A stretch of DNA of 64,000 nt from positions 32,816 to 96,815 of the forward strand of contig JAJFHD010000142.1 of NCBI GenBank assembly GCA_021775805.1. The letters are read 5' to 3'. The position numbers and the translations under genes are program-made. This document shows, piece by piece, positions 1 to 9,235 of this stretch (positions within the stretch are counted from its first letter, which is position 1; each line of letters starts with the position of its first letter). The stretch comes from Alphaproteobacteria bacterium. Its GTDB lineage: Bacteria; Pseudomonadota; Alphaproteobacteria; Rhizobiales; JAJFHC01. The notes beneath the pieces were generated by a model, which was not told where the DNA came from, ran no database searches, and saw nothing but the letters and a program-made list of their open reading frames with translations.

Positions 1-1383
1 ATCAATGCCCGCGAGTGGGACTCGGCCGGCATATTTGCTATTTCATTTATGATTTATGCATTTTTGGGCGGCCTTCTGATTGCCGGTTTCAGAGGCCGGT
101 CGTACGTATTCGACCGATCGAGCACCATTGGGATACTTTTGCTGGGATGGACGATCCTGCCTCTCCTGGCAGCGATACCGCTTGTCGGCAGCGACCAGTT
201 CGCGTCTCCGGCGGAAGCAATCTTTGAGGCCGTCTCCGGTCTGACCACAACCGGTGCGACGGTTCTGAGTGTACCCCAGGATGCCTCCACAGGTATCCTG
301 GTGTGGCGCGCTGTGCTTCAATGGTCCGGAGGAGCCTTCACGCTGCTGACGGCGCTGATTGTACTGGGCCCGCTGCATATCTCCGGCACACCGGCAAACA
401 TCACGATTCCGGGGTACGAACGCAACGATCTTGTTCACTCCATGGTGTCTGCGTCGCGTCACATCATGCCGGTTTATGCCGGCTTGACGCTGCTCTGCTT
501 GGTGTTGTTGTGGATAGCGGGACTGCCTGCTTTTGATGCTTTTTGTCTTTCGCTGTCGACTCTGTCAACTGGCGGTTTCATGGTCAGGGCAGGCGGGCTG
601 GCATCCTATGACTCTGCGTTCGCGGAAGCAGTCATCGGGGTCTTCATGCTCGCGGGAGCAGTCAGTATGCTCGCACTATGGCATTATCTCGCCAAACGCG
701 GAAAGGACCGCCCCGACAGCCAGGAAACCGTCAGGCTGATCGTCATCTCACTGCTGGGCGCCGTGGTCATTGCGGCACTTTCATATGAATCCGGCTCCGG
801 CGATGAATGGAGTAGCGCTGCGACTGCGGTTCGCACGGGTCTGTTTCGTGCCATCTCGCTGGTGACGACCACAGGGTTCGACAACGCCAGAGACGGCGCC
901 ACTGCGGTTCCGTTCGTTATCGTTCTTCTTCTTTGCATGATTGGCGGTGCCGCGTATTCGACCGCTGGAGGCCTCAAGCAATACCGTTTTCTATTGTTGA
1001 TGTCGCAAGCCCAGCGGGAACTGTACCGGTTGCTCCACCCCCACATAATAATTCCCAACCGGGTGGCCGGGCATGTCGTCGACTTGGAAATCATGCGGTC
1101 CATCTGGGCGTTGCTCGCGGTGCTGGTGTCCGCAACTTGCTGCACGATGTTTGCCCTGTCAGTACAGGGGTTCGATTTTGAGCGCGCCCTGCTTTCGGCC
1201 GTTGGCGCCTTGACCAACAATGGACCAGCCGTCGGCATGGCGACCGTGAAACTCGCCGCCTGGAGCGGCTACGGCAACTTGTCGGGGGCATCGCTGGCAA
1301 CCCTGTCGATCGCCATGATCCTGGGGCGGCTTGAACTTCTGGTTGTGCTTTCCATAGTTCAGGTGAATTTCTGGCGAAAATAG
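1..1383 (+). CDS. trkH: TrkH family potassium uptake protein (5' truncated by window)
   Basis: Membrane subunit of a Trk-type K+ uptake system, normally gated by cytoplasmic TrkA. The reading frame is open from base 1, so the N-terminus lies outside the window; the methionine at 49 is internal. Several hydrophobic helices are visible, with the four pore-loop filter motifs of the Trk/Ktr family: TTTGATV, STGGF, TTTGFD and NNGPAVG, each with its conserved glycine. The protein ends shortly after the last helix, as expected. It lies upstream of hfq in the order trkH-hfq-hflX-mazG typical of alphaproteobacteria, where ntrX and trkA usually precede it. Confidence 0.93.
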   Translation: MNAREWDSAGIFAISFMIYAFLGGLLIAGFRGRSYVFDRSSTIGILLLGWTILPLLAAIPLVGSDQFASPAEAIFEAVSGLTTTGATVLSVPQDASTGILVWRAVLQWSGGAFTLLTALIVLGPLHISGTPANITIPGYERNDLVHSMVSASRHIMPVYAGLTLLCLVLLWIAGLPAFDAFCLSLSTLSTGGFMVRAGGLASYDSAFAEAVIGVFMLAGAVSMLALWHYLAKRGKDRPDSQETVRLIVISLLGAVVIAALSYESGSGDEWSSAATAVRTGLFRAISLVTTTGFDNARDGATAVPFVIVLLLCMIGGAAYSTAGGLKQYRFLLLMSQAQRELYRLLHPHIIIPNRVAGHVVDLEIMRSIWALLAVLVSATCCTMFALSVQGFDFERALLSAVGALTNNGPAVGMATVKLAAWSGYGNLSGASLATLSIAMILGRLELLVVLSIVQVNFWRK

Positions 1384-1627
1384 GCGATTTGACTGCGACA
1401 ACTGCCGGTTTGCCGTCCGTATCGATCATCCGCCCGGGCAGCACGCCAAGGCACAGGTCTCGAAAAAGTCAACATTGTCACGTAATTCGCCTTGCAGTCG
1501 CCGGGACAATTGGCGTCTAATGGCGCAAATCGCTGACAGGAGCGACAAACAGGCCGAAACGGCCCTTGATGCGGCAACATCTCGTATCCTGTCCCGGGAT
1601 TGCTGCCAAAAGAAAGCGGAAACCCTC

Positions 1628-1879
1628 ATGGCTGCCGACCGAGCACAAAACCTACAGGACACGTTTCTCAATCAGGTTCGGAAATCCAAAACGCCCCTGA
1701 CCATTTTTCTGGTCAACGGTGTAAAGTTGCAGGGTGTCATCACATGGTTCGACAATTTCTGTGTATTGCTGCGGCGTGACGGACTTTCTCAGCTGGTGTA
1801 CAAGCACGCCATTTCCACCATAATGCCGAGCCAGCCGGTTCAACTGTTTGATGACGAAAACGGCACCAGCGACGAATGA
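1628..1879 (+). CDS. hfq: RNA chaperone Hfq
   Basis: Hexameric Sm-like RNA chaperone that pairs small RNAs with mRNAs. The 83-residue product shows the Sm1 segment (LQDTFLNQVRK, then FLVNGVKLQG) and an Sm2 motif reading LVYKHAIST, close to the usual YKHAISTI of Hfq. The frame is open further upstream to 1475, but ATG 1628 gives the canonical N-terminus (MAADRAQNLQD) and has a purine-rich AAGCGGA upstream, so the longer version is rejected. hflX begins 6 bp after the stop, so the two are probably co-transcribed. The 244 bp between trkH and hfq is room for a promoter, but none can be assigned by eye. Confidence 0.96.
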   Translation: MAADRAQNLQDTFLNQVRKSKTPLTIFLVNGVKLQGVITWFDNFCVLLRRDGLSQLVYKHAISTIMPSQPVQLFDDENGTSDE

Positions 1880-1885
1880 ACAGTT

Positions 1886-3301
1886 TTGACTCCTGAAAAC
1901 GCCTCATCCGGTGACAAGGACGCGCGAACCAAAGACGGGCACGCCCTCTATGTCACTGTCGAGGAGCCGACCAGAGCCATTGTCCTGCATCCCCTTATCC
2001 GCAGACAACCGGCCGAGGCATCGCCGTGCGGCCCGCGCGCAGTTGCCCTCCGCGACCCAGAAGCATGCCTCGAAGAGGCTCGGGGACTTGCCCTGGCGAT
2101 TGATCTCAACGTTGTGGCAGCGCAGACGGTGTCGGTTCCCAAGATGCGCCCGTCTACATTGTTCGGTTCCGGTAAAGTTGATGAACTGAAAGGTACTATT
2201 GCCGCACGCGACGCCGAATTGGTGATTGTCGATACCGCCCTGTCGCCGGTCCAGCAGCGCAATCTTGAACGGGCCTGGGATGTCAAGGTGCTCGACCGCA
2301 CCGGCCTCATTCTAGAAATTTTCGGGCTGCGGGCGCGTACAAAGGAAGGCCGGCTGCAGGTCGACCTGGCCCACCTGAACTATCAAAAGAGCCGGCTGGT
2401 TCGCAGTTGGACCCACCTGGAACGTCAGCGCGGTGGATTGGGTTTCGTGGGTGGACCCGGTGAAACCCAGATCGAGGCCGACCGGCGCATGATCCAGGAA
2501 AAGATCACCAAACTGGAGCGCCAGCTGGAAACCGTGCGCAAGACCCGCGACCTGCATCGCGCAAGCCGCCGCAAGGTGCCGTACCCGGTTGTGGCCCTGG
2601 TCGGCTATACCAATGCCGGCAAATCGACCCTGTTCAACCGTCTGACCGACGCCCGCGTGATGGCAAAGGATCTGCTGTTTGCAACGCTCGATCCGACAAT
2701 GCGTTCAATCGAGCTGCCCATGGGACGGAACATCATCATCTCCGATACGGTCGGTTTCATTTCAGACCTGCCAACCCATCTGGTCGCCGCCTTCCGGGCT
2801 ACACTGGAGGAGGTTCTGGAGGCCGACGTCATCCTTCATGTGCGTGACGTTTCCCATGAGGACGCGCAAGCCCAGTCCGATGACGTCAATACGGTTCTGG
2901 CCATGTTGGGCATCGACGATGAGCGCCGGGAGTCGATCATCGAGGTCTGGAACAAGACCGATTTGCTCGAACCCGCTCAAGCCGAAATCATACGCAATCA
3001 GGCCGAGCGGTCCGACAGCGTCTTTGCCGTGTCAGCGATAACGGGCGAGGGCGTCGATGCCTTGCTTGAGGCTGTCGAGAGCCGGATCGGCGCGCATTCT
3101 TCCGAAGTCACGGTCACGGTCGACTTGGCGGATGGCGCAGGGCTTCACTGGATTTACGAGAATTGCGAAGTGCTCAACCGCGTCGACGGTGAAACCGGTT
3201 TCCAGATGACCGTGAGAGTCGATCCGGCAAAACAGCCCATTCTTGAACAGCGGTTCACCGTGGATCTGGAAAACACCGATTTGGTGCGTGACAGCGCCTG
3301 A
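1886..3301 (+). CDS. hflX: GTPase HflX
   Basis: Ribosome-associated GTPase of the TRAFAC/Obg-HflX class, implicated in splitting stalled or heat-damaged ribosomes. The 471-residue protein has the N-terminal HflX domain (GSGKVDELK, then SPVQQRNLE), a basic coiled linker (GGPGETQIEADRR) and a G domain with G1 GYTNAGKST, G3 DTVGF, G4 NKTD and a G5-like SAITG. The start is TTG at 1886, 6 bp after the hfq stop. No stronger start is visible, and the first 40 residues are poorly conserved, so the true start may lie further in. It forms an operon with hfq and converges with mazG. Confidence 0.95.
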   Translation: MTPENASSGDKDARTKDGHALYVTVEEPTRAIVLHPLIRRQPAEASPCGPRAVALRDPEACLEEARGLALAIDLNVVAAQTVSVPKMRPSTLFGSGKVDELKGTIAARDAELVIVDTALSPVQQRNLERAWDVKVLDRTGLILEIFGLRARTKEGRLQVDLAHLNYQKSRLVRSWTHLERQRGGLGFVGGPGETQIEADRRMIQEKITKLERQLETVRKTRDLHRASRRKVPYPVVALVGYTNAGKSTLFNRLTDARVMAKDLLFATLDPTMRSIELPMGRNIIISDTVGFISDLPTHLVAAFRATLEEVLEADVILHVRDVSHEDAQAQSDDVNTVLAMLGIDDERRESIIEVWNKTDLLEPAQAEIIRNQAERSDSVFAVSAITGEGVDALLEAVESRIGAHSSEVTVTVDLADGAGLHWIYENCEVLNRVDGETGFQMTVRVDPAKQPILEQRFTVDLENTDLVRDSA

Positions 3302-3307
3302 TCGCGA

Positions 3308-3324
3308 CACCGTCCGGGACGGTG
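3308..3324. terminator. Hairpin between convergent hflX and mazG
   Basis: A perfect 7-bp stem (CACCGTC/GACGGTG) with a 3-nt CGG loop fills the 24-bp gap between the hflX and mazG stops. On the plus strand it is followed by CTCAAGATTTTT, giving a short U-tract. It probably serves hflX and may also act on mazG, though no clear T-run follows on the minus strand. Confidence 0.6.
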
Positions 3325-3325
3325 C

Positions 3326-4198
3326 TCAAGATTTTTCGCGCGCTTTGACCTCGTTCCACAGGTTGTCCATTTCCTCGAGGCTTGACTGTTCCGGCGTGCT
3401 GCCCTTGTCGCGCAAGGCTGCTTCCACCGCCTTGAAGCGCCGCGTAAACTTGTCGTTTGTCGCCCGCACAGCCGTTTCCGGGTCGACGCCCAGGCGAAGA
3501 GCCAGATTGACGCAGACGAAAAACACATCACCCATTTCATCGAGGATGCCGTCGAGCGAGTCCTTGTCGGCTTCTGCCCGAAGTTCGGCTATTTCCTCGT
3601 CCAGCTTGTCGAACATGGGCGCGACCGAGGGCCAGTCGAAGCCGACGCGGGCGGCACGTTTCTGGAGTTTCACCGCACGGCTCAAAGCCGGTAATCCCAC
3701 GGGGACGTTGTCGAGAACGCTCGGCGCCGGTGGCGCGTCACCGTCGCGGGCCCGACGTTCGCTCTTGCGGGCACGCTCGTCGGCCTTGATATTCTCCCAC
3801 ATGCCCTTCACGGCACCGGCGGTTCGCGCCTCATGGTCGCCAAACACATGCGGATGACGCCTGATCATCTTGTCGCAAATGCCGGCCACCACGTCATTGA
3901 ACGTGAAGCGCCCGTCTTCCTGCGCCATCTGGGCATAGAACACGACCTGAAACAGCAGGTCCCCCAGTTCGTCCTTCAGGTCTTCACTGTCGCCGCGTGT
4001 TATGGCGTCGGCAACCTCATAGGCTTCCTCGATCGTGTAGGGTGCGATCGTCTCGTTGGTCTGCTGGAGATCCCACGGACACCCGCTGCCGGGCGTTCTC
4101 AGGGCTGCCATGATGGCCAGCAGGGCGTCCATCGTGCCGTCGTGAATGCCGGCAGACTGCTGCGCATCCTCGGTTTCGTCGTTCGTGGTAGAGGTCAT
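3326..4198 (-). CDS. mazG: Nucleoside triphosphate pyrophosphohydrolase MazG
   Basis: Hydrolyses (d)NTPs to NMP and PPi. It has two MazG all-alpha domains. The first carries EEAYEVADAI and DELGDLLFQVVFYAQ, the second EEIAELRAE and DEMGDVFFVCVNLA, both with the acidic Mg-binding E/D pattern. ATG 4198 is preceded by AGGA with about 8-nt spacing, and it drops 14 unlikely residues from the longest frame. Its position after hflX but in convergent orientation is a common alphaproteobacterial neighbourhood. The 290-residue length suits a two-domain MazG. Confidence 0.94.
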   Translation of the reverse strand: MTSTTNDETEDAQQSAGIHDGTMDALLAIMAALRTPGSGCPWDLQQTNETIAPYTIEEAYEVADAITRGDSEDLKDELGDLLFQVVFYAQMAQEDGRFTFNDVVAGICDKMIRRHPHVFGDHEARTAGAVKGMWENIKADERARKSERRARDGDAPPAPSVLDNVPVGLPALSRAVKLQKRAARVGFDWPSVAPMFDKLDEEIAELRAEADKDSLDGILDEMGDVFFVCVNLALRLGVDPETAVRATNDKFTRRFKAVEAALRDKGSTPEQSSLEEMDNLWNEVKAREKS

Positions 4199-4281
4199 TG
4201 AAAGTTCCTGGTCGCACGCCGGGCCATCCGCCACGACCATGCCTGCCTATCAGTGTCGGTTAGCCCGATCAACGTGTTCTG

Positions 4282-6060
4282 TCACGGGGCTGGTGCAAGC
4301 GCCCAGAAATTGAGGGAGACATGCTGGATCGCACCGGACTTGAGGCGCCCCCCGGCCTGGGTAATAACGAGACGCAGAACGCCGTCTGGCCCCGGAACGT
4401 CGTAGACCAGCGGTACCTTATTGTCGCCGATGTCCGTGTCCGCCCTGTCCAGACGGTCGAGAAGGGTCAACAGGTCCGCCCGCCATGTTCGGGCTGCTGA
4501 ACCGACCACCAGATAATCGCCATCCAGCCATGCAGCGAATGTCCCCGTATCGCCCGGCCGCTTGGTGCTGATGTGAACAAAATAGGGCCCGCTCAGCTTC
4601 AACGCACTGTCCACAGACAGCGACGCTACCTTGGAGGCCGGCGAGAAGTTGATGACTTTGACGTTTTCAGGCGCCCGGGCATTATCGAAACCGAACAGCG
4701 TGTTGATCGACGAGGCCCGCTTCCATTTCACAGCCGTATCTGCAAACGGGTTTGCCTTGTGGTCTTCAAAGACCGGTTTCAGCCGATCAATCGCATTGTT
4801 GTTGTTGAGGAAAGACACGATCGAGGCCCCGTTCTTAGCATCGTCCCGGTCAAACTCGGCGGTACCGTCGAAATCGATCGCCAGTTTGCCGTTTGCCAGA
4901 ACGCCGTTTTGCGCAAGAAGCTGTGTAAACCGTCCGAGCTGATCGGAAATAGAGTATCCTGTGGCCCCCCAGGGTCCAAAAGAGCCCAGAAGGAGCAGCA
5001 CAGACAGCCCCCCGACAACGTGCCAGCTCGAATAGCGTGTCCTCCTGAGGGTACAGTACAACACAAGGGCCAGGCCCCAGATACCGACGACGATCAAGCC
5101 ATACCGTTCCGGTGTGATGCCATAGTCAAGCGCGCGCCGCGCAATGCCGATGGCCAGCAATGTCAGGGGCACAGGAAGAAAGAGAAACCACCAGTCGTTG
5201 AACCAATGACTGAAACGGTTGAGGCGCGGCTGCCAGGGTCTGGCAAACAGGGCCGATGCGGTCAACGCCAGCACGAAGATCAGGACCGACTGGCCCACCT
5301 GTCCCCGTGGCAGTTCCCACTGCAATGCGATCTTGGCGGCATAAACATAGAGAATGACACCGTAAACTGCCAGAAGCGGGTACAGCACATAGTTGATCAG
5401 CGCCTGGACACCGCGCCCGGCCGGGGTGTCGGTGTCTGGCAGGCGCAACTCATCGTCGTAGGCCGACGGCATCAGCGACAATCCGTATAACGGCGCGATC
5501 AGCGACATGCCGGTTACCCAGATGTGCTCGTAAGCCGTGGGGATCTTGATATCGAACAGGAAATCGAGACTGGCAACGATCGCCGACAACCCGCCGCAGG
5601 TGACCAGGGCGACCAGCCCGCTGAGGAAAACCGCAAGGGCAAGCCGGGCGTTGAACAGCCAGAACGCATTTTCCCTGAACCCGGAGCCGGCATAGGCGGC
5701 CGTCATGACCGCCAGCACCAGGCCCGGAAACAGAAACACCGGATTCATGGAGCTTGCCTGATCATAGAACCCGACTGCGCCAACACCGCCAGCAACGCAC
5801 AGAGCAATGATGTGCCTGGAAAGAGGGGGCGATACCGCTCTGGCTTCAAACACGAGGTTGACAGCACCTGCCGCCAGGAAGGCTGCCGAAAACGCCATGA
5901 TAACGCGCTCGTCAAGGCGGCCGGCCAGAAACAGAGTGCCGGTGATGTCCAGGTTGAGCACGATGGCAAGACCGACCGAACAGGCGACTGGTACCGGAAA
6001 CCGCACAAATGTGTCAGTCAGGTTGGGGATCAGCCGGGTGAGGCGTCGGGCGATACTCAA
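4282..6060 (-). CDS. DUF4153 domain-containing membrane protein
   Basis: A 592-residue integral membrane protein with about a dozen hydrophobic segments in its N-terminal 390 residues and a soluble C-terminal region of about 200 residues. The segment running through ARRALDYGITPERYG and the aromatic stretch NDWWFLFLPVP are typical of DUF4153. The biochemical function of the family is unknown. The first start in the frame is TTG at 6060, immediately downstream of an in-frame TAA and without a convincing ribosome-binding site, so the N-terminus is uncertain; a GTG 18 codons further in is an alternative. It stands alone between mazG and a divergent GNAT gene. Confidence 0.82.
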   Translation of the reverse strand: MSIARRLTRLIPNLTDTFVRFPVPVACSVGLAIVLNLDITGTLFLAGRLDERVIMAFSAAFLAAGAVNLVFEARAVSPPLSRHIIALCVAGGVGAVGFYDQASSMNPVFLFPGLVLAVMTAAYAGSGFRENAFWLFNARLALAVFLSGLVALVTCGGLSAIVASLDFLFDIKIPTAYEHIWVTGMSLIAPLYGLSLMPSAYDDELRLPDTDTPAGRGVQALINYVLYPLLAVYGVILYVYAAKIALQWELPRGQVGQSVLIFVLALTASALFARPWQPRLNRFSHWFNDWWFLFLPVPLTLLAIGIARRALDYGITPERYGLIVVGIWGLALVLYCTLRRTRYSSWHVVGGLSVLLLLGSFGPWGATGYSISDQLGRFTQLLAQNGVLANGKLAIDFDGTAEFDRDDAKNGASIVSFLNNNNAIDRLKPVFEDHKANPFADTAVKWKRASSINTLFGFDNARAPENVKVINFSPASKVASLSVDSALKLSGPYFVHISTKRPGDTGTFAAWLDGDYLVVGSAARTWRADLLTLLDRLDRADTDIGDNKVPLVYDVPGPDGVLRLVITQAGGRLKSGAIQHVSLNFWALAPAP

Positions 6061-6265
6061 GGGGCAGGGACCTTACAGGACATTATGACAAAGTTGCCTG
6101 ACCGAAACGTAGGGAGGCGCTGGCGATTGATCAATGACGGCCCGACGTGACCATGAGCAGGAGGGTTGGACTGCAGACTGCCAGTTCACGCTTCACAAAC
6201 CCTTACGCGCTATGGTTGGCAGCATAACAAGCTGCATGCGGGTGCGCCTGAGCAAGGAACGGAAC

Positions 6266-7522
6266 ATGGCGCTCAACCTGAACGACGGCGTTGACGTGAG
6301 CCCAACGCAAAACACGCTCCACCAGACGAACAATCCCCAAGCCATAAAGCGCCCGCGCGGGCCGGCAGCCGACAGATGCCGCGTCGAACGCATCACCATG
6401 CCAACACGCCTTGAGGCCCTGGAACGCGACAGTGACGGGCTTGCCGATGCCGCCCTCGTGCCGGCCATCTTGCAGGAACCGGCCTGGGTACTTTCCGGCA
6501 TGAACAATATGGCTATAGACGGCCTCGAAACCCTGGCGGTCTGGATGCCCGACGACACACCAACCGGCGATCAGACGTTGGTCGGACTGGTCACGGTCAG
6601 GTCCGCCCCCTGGCAGTGGGGTATGCCGGCGGGGCCGTTGAGGTCTGCCGTCCATCATCATGTCTTCGACGGCACGCCGCTGCTTCACCACCGGCACGGT
6701 CAAGAGGCACTCACCGCTCTGTTCCGGCAGGTCCGCTCGCCCTTCCTGTTGGAAAGCGTGCCGGATGGCGATCCGTTCGGCACAGTGCTTGAAGCGTCGG
6801 CACGGGCAAGCCATCGCCGGATCGAGGAATTCGACACGTTTTCGCGCGGCGTCTTCACCTGCGACCGGTCCGCTGAGGACTACTTGAAGGACACGCATTC
6901 CCGCAACCGACGCAACAAGTTCAGGCGCTGGCGCAAGCAGCTTCGCGGCGAGGGTACTCTTGAGTTGCAGGCACTGGAGATTGGCGAGACCCTTGAACCC
7001 TGGATGGCGCAATTCCTCACGCTCGAAGCCAAAGGCTGGAAGGGCCGCAATGGCACGGCCATCGCCTGCACGGCCTCCGACACCGCCTTCTTCCGTTACG
7101 CGCTTGCCAAATTGCACGGGCAGGGACGGCTGATGTTCTGGCGCCTCATGCGCGACGGCGAGCCTGTGGCCATGCTCTACGGCATGCGCCATCGACGGCA
7201 CGTGTCGTTCGGCAAGATCACCTATGACGAGGACCACGCCCGCCAGACACCTGGTGCGCTGATGCTGCTCGATGTGATGGACTGGACCTACGGGCGCGGC
7301 GACATCGACTTCATGGACGCCTGCGGCCGGCCCGGCAACCACATGATCGACGCCTTGTGGAAGGAGCGACTGACGGTTTCCGACTGGCTGATTTCAGCAC
7401 CTGATCGATCCTCAGCGGCCTTCGGCGCCCAGTGCAAGGCCGAATCCGCCCGCCGCGCCCTGCGCAGCACCGCCAAGAAGGTCTACCACAACGTCAAGGC
7501 CCTGACCCGCAAAGGCGATTGA
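6266..7522 (+). CDS. GNAT family N-acetyltransferase (CelD/BcsL-like)
   Basis: A 418-residue protein with the layout of the CelD/BcsL acetyltransferase family (two tandem GNAT-like folds). Recognisable parts are the basic helix around SRNRRNKFRRWRKQL, the middle segment FLTLEAKGWKGRNGTA, and a C-terminal GNAT core with MLYGMRHRRHVSFGKITYDE and TPGALMLLDVMDW. Relatives act in polysaccharide or surface-polymer biosynthesis; the substrate here is unknown. ATG 6266 follows AAGGAA at 6-nt spacing and is preferred over upstream in-frame starts at 6134. It is divergent from the DUF4153 gene, with no obvious operon partner. Confidence 0.8.
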   Translation: MALNLNDGVDVSPTQNTLHQTNNPQAIKRPRGPAADRCRVERITMPTRLEALERDSDGLADAALVPAILQEPAWVLSGMNNMAIDGLETLAVWMPDDTPTGDQTLVGLVTVRSAPWQWGMPAGPLRSAVHHHVFDGTPLLHHRHGQEALTALFRQVRSPFLLESVPDGDPFGTVLEASARASHRRIEEFDTFSRGVFTCDRSAEDYLKDTHSRNRRNKFRRWRKQLRGEGTLELQALEIGETLEPWMAQFLTLEAKGWKGRNGTAIACTASDTAFFRYALAKLHGQGRLMFWRLMRDGEPVAMLYGMRHRRHVSFGKITYDEDHARQTPGALMLLDVMDWTYGRGDIDFMDACGRPGNHMIDALWKERLTVSDWLISAPDRSSAAFGAQCKAESARRALRSTAKKVYHNVKALTRKGD

Positions 7523-7543
7523 CAGGCAGGCTCAAGCCGGAGC

Positions 7544-7583
7544 CCAGGGGCGAAGCAGTACGGATTCCCTGTGTCGCCCCTGG
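7544..7583. terminator. Stem-loop downstream of GNAT gene
   Basis: A perfect 10-bp inverted repeat (CCAGGGGCGA ... TCGCCCCTGG, arms 7544-7553 and 7574-7583) with a 20-nt loop starts 21 bp after the GNAT stop. There is no U-tract after it, so it may be a weak or factor-assisted terminator, or an mRNA 3'-end stabiliser. Confidence 0.4.
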
Positions 7584-7952
7584 ATTGCGGTGTTCACCGC
7601 AATGACGACAGGTGAACCGGTTGACTCAGCTGGGGTGCAACGAGCACGAACCAAACGACGGAAACTGAAGGGCAGGCAACCGACGCGTCACTATATCCAG
7701 AGGTACAAGCACGCAAAGTTAACGACACAAACAATCAGGTGTGCATGGACCTTCGCCACAAGCAGGACAGAGCCGATGGGAAACGGTACCGGTCGATCGT
7801 TCATGCATCGCTCCCGCAAAGAATTGTCCTCAACATCAGCGCCATTCGCCCCGCGCCAAGACATGCACCACAAAAACCCACATTTCCAACAAAGTCCTGT
7901 CTGACACTAATCCCTCGCCACTGTGGACTTAACAAGAACTGAGGGGAAAGAC
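7584..7952. other. Intergenic stretch without a supported gene
   Basis: About 370 bp between the stem-loop and the next supported start. Several short overlapping plus-strand frames exist, but their translations are low-complexity and unlike proteins. It presumably holds the promoter of the following small gene; no confident -35/-10 pair could be picked by eye. Confidence 0.4.
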
Positions 7953-8303
7953 GTGACCAATCCGATATTGCTCGACAAGGACGGAATTCAGAGGGAAATC
8001 AGCCTGCCGTTTTCGATCTGGATCACCCGGGAAGACATGGACCATATGGCGCGCCGGATTTATGAGTCCCTGGAAATGTGGAACAAATACAATGTCGACG
8101 GCGGCTGGCTCGACGTCTACGAAATCGAACGCGGCCGCATGAACGCCCGCCCGGTCAACTGGGCCCGAGCCGCAAAGTTGCCGCGGCTGGACGAAGACGA
8201 CATGGTCGATACCAAAGCCAAGGATCCGGCGCCGGTTGAAGACGAAGAGCTTGAAGATCTGGAACCGGAAGAGGATTTCAAGGTTGTGCAGATCAGCGAA
8301 TAG
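7953..8303 (+). CDS. Small acidic protein of unknown function
   Basis: A 116-residue soluble protein that I do not recognise. GTG 7953 is chosen because GAGGGG lies 6 nt upstream; the frame is open for 10 more codons. The N-terminal half looks like a folded domain rich in aromatic and charged residues (SIWITREDMDHMARRIYES, EMWNKYNVDGGWLDVYEIER). The last 40 residues are a strongly acidic, probably disordered tail (EDEELEDLEPEEDF). There is no signal peptide and no membrane segment. Wobble positions are GC-rich like those of its neighbours, which supports real coding. Confidence 0.65.
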   Translation: MTNPILLDKDGIQREISLPFSIWITREDMDHMARRIYESLEMWNKYNVDGGWLDVYEIERGRMNARPVNWARAAKLPRLDEDDMVDTKAKDPAPVEDEELEDLEPEEDFKVVQISE

Positions 8304-8466
8304 AGCAGGGGTGTTCCGGCGGCAATTCTGCAATCTCGTTCCGCTTGATATAACAAGTAACACAAATCTGTAGACAACCCGTCTCGAATCATTCTTGTTT
8401 GGCAATCGTCGGGGAACTGCGGGTTCCTGACCCGGATTAATTGCATCAAATGATTGCCCTCCAGAA

Positions 8467-8778
8467 GTGCAATTTGCCCCCGGACAGTCATCGGATGGCC
8501 AGGGCCGCATCTGCGGATTCTGGTCGTCCGGTGGCGGTATCGGCAACGAACGCTTTGTCGCCATCTATCGAGTACAAGAGGGGCGCTCGTTTGGTTTTGA
8601 AACACGCAATTCCCAAGTCTGGCAGGGACGCCAGTGGCTGTGTGACGCTGGCATACCGGCGCAAGCGTACTCCTTGGAAGATGCAGTCTCCGTGACATCC
8701 GTTCACCACGACAGAGACAGTATGAAGATGGCTACTCCTAGTCGGACAGGGCGCACGGCTTCAGTCTTGAGCTGCTAA
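8467..8778 (+). CDS. Possible hypothetical protein or gene fragment
   Basis: A 103-codon frame with a GTG start and no clear ribosome-binding site. Its middle (RFVAIYRVQEGRSFGFET, WQGRQWLCDAG) has protein-like composition and GC-rich wobble positions. Its last 25 codons look non-coding, and its end overlaps the convergent small gene at 8761-8982. It could be the remnant of a longer gene. No family is recognised, and it may not be expressed. Confidence 0.25.
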   Translation: MQFAPGQSSDGQGRICGFWSSGGGIGNERFVAIYRVQEGRSFGFETRNSQVWQGRQWLCDAGIPAQAYSLEDAVSVTSVHHDRDSMKMATPSRTGRTASVLSC

Positions 8779-8982
8779 CATGCCTTCTTCTGCATAACGA
8801 AGAATGTAAGGCAAGCGTTTCGGTTTTCCCTGGGGAAACTCCAGTCCAAAAAAGGCAATGTAGAGGTCCATCATTTGGATGTCTGGTTCATAGTAGCGAT
8901 GAACAACAATCCCGACTTCACCGGTTGATGGATGTTTGACCTTGTCGCCAACTTTGAACGCCCGAATTTCTCTGTCTTCCAT
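8761..8982 (-). CDS. Small hypothetical protein with KOW/SH3-like start
   Basis: A 73-residue protein. The opening part, FKVGDKVKHPSTGEVGIVVHRY, resembles the beta-strand/turn pattern of small SH3- or KOW-like barrels, which is weak evidence of an RNA- or protein-binding role. The remainder (MMDLYIAFFGLEFPQGKPKR) is unrecognised. ATG 8982 has a GAGG-like sequence upstream (GCGAGGCC). It converges with the doubtful frame at 8467-8778, so at most one of the two is likely real over the overlap, and this one looks better. Confidence 0.5.
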   Translation of the reverse strand: MEDREIRAFKVGDKVKHPSTGEVGIVVHRYYEPDIQMMDLYIAFFGLEFPQGKPKRLPYILRYAEEGMLAAQD

Positions 8983-9235
8983 CTATGGCCTCGCGGTTAG
9001 TTCTTTGCACCGTACGCCAGTGCAATTTCTTTCTTTCAGCAGATTCTTCGTTGTCGAGGCCGCCATGCGTCATGGCGACGTCTACTCCAGTCTCCTGCAT
9101 TGTGACAGTACGAGGGGCGTGTTCCAATTCTGTCGTTGTTTATGCGGCACATCGTGCGATCCCATTCGCATAATATATATTATGGAAAATTTTGATCTAT
9201 TCGAATCCGCACATTCCCTACAATTTTAGTCAATT

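Noticed and set aside
1475..1627. N-terminal extension of Hfq
   Set aside because: Hfq proteins begin at the MAADRAQNLQD-type sequence; the 51 upstream codons are not conserved-looking, and ATG 1628 has its own purine-rich leader.
4573..5490. A 305-codon plus-strand frame inside the DUF4153 gene
   Set aside because: It is antisense to a protein with clear membrane helices and family motifs; its composition (Gln/Arg/Asp-rich) is that of a shadow frame.
6203..7342. A 379-codon minus-strand frame over the GNAT gene
   Set aside because: The sense strand has a good ribosome-binding site and recognisable acetyltransferase segments; the antisense product matches nothing.
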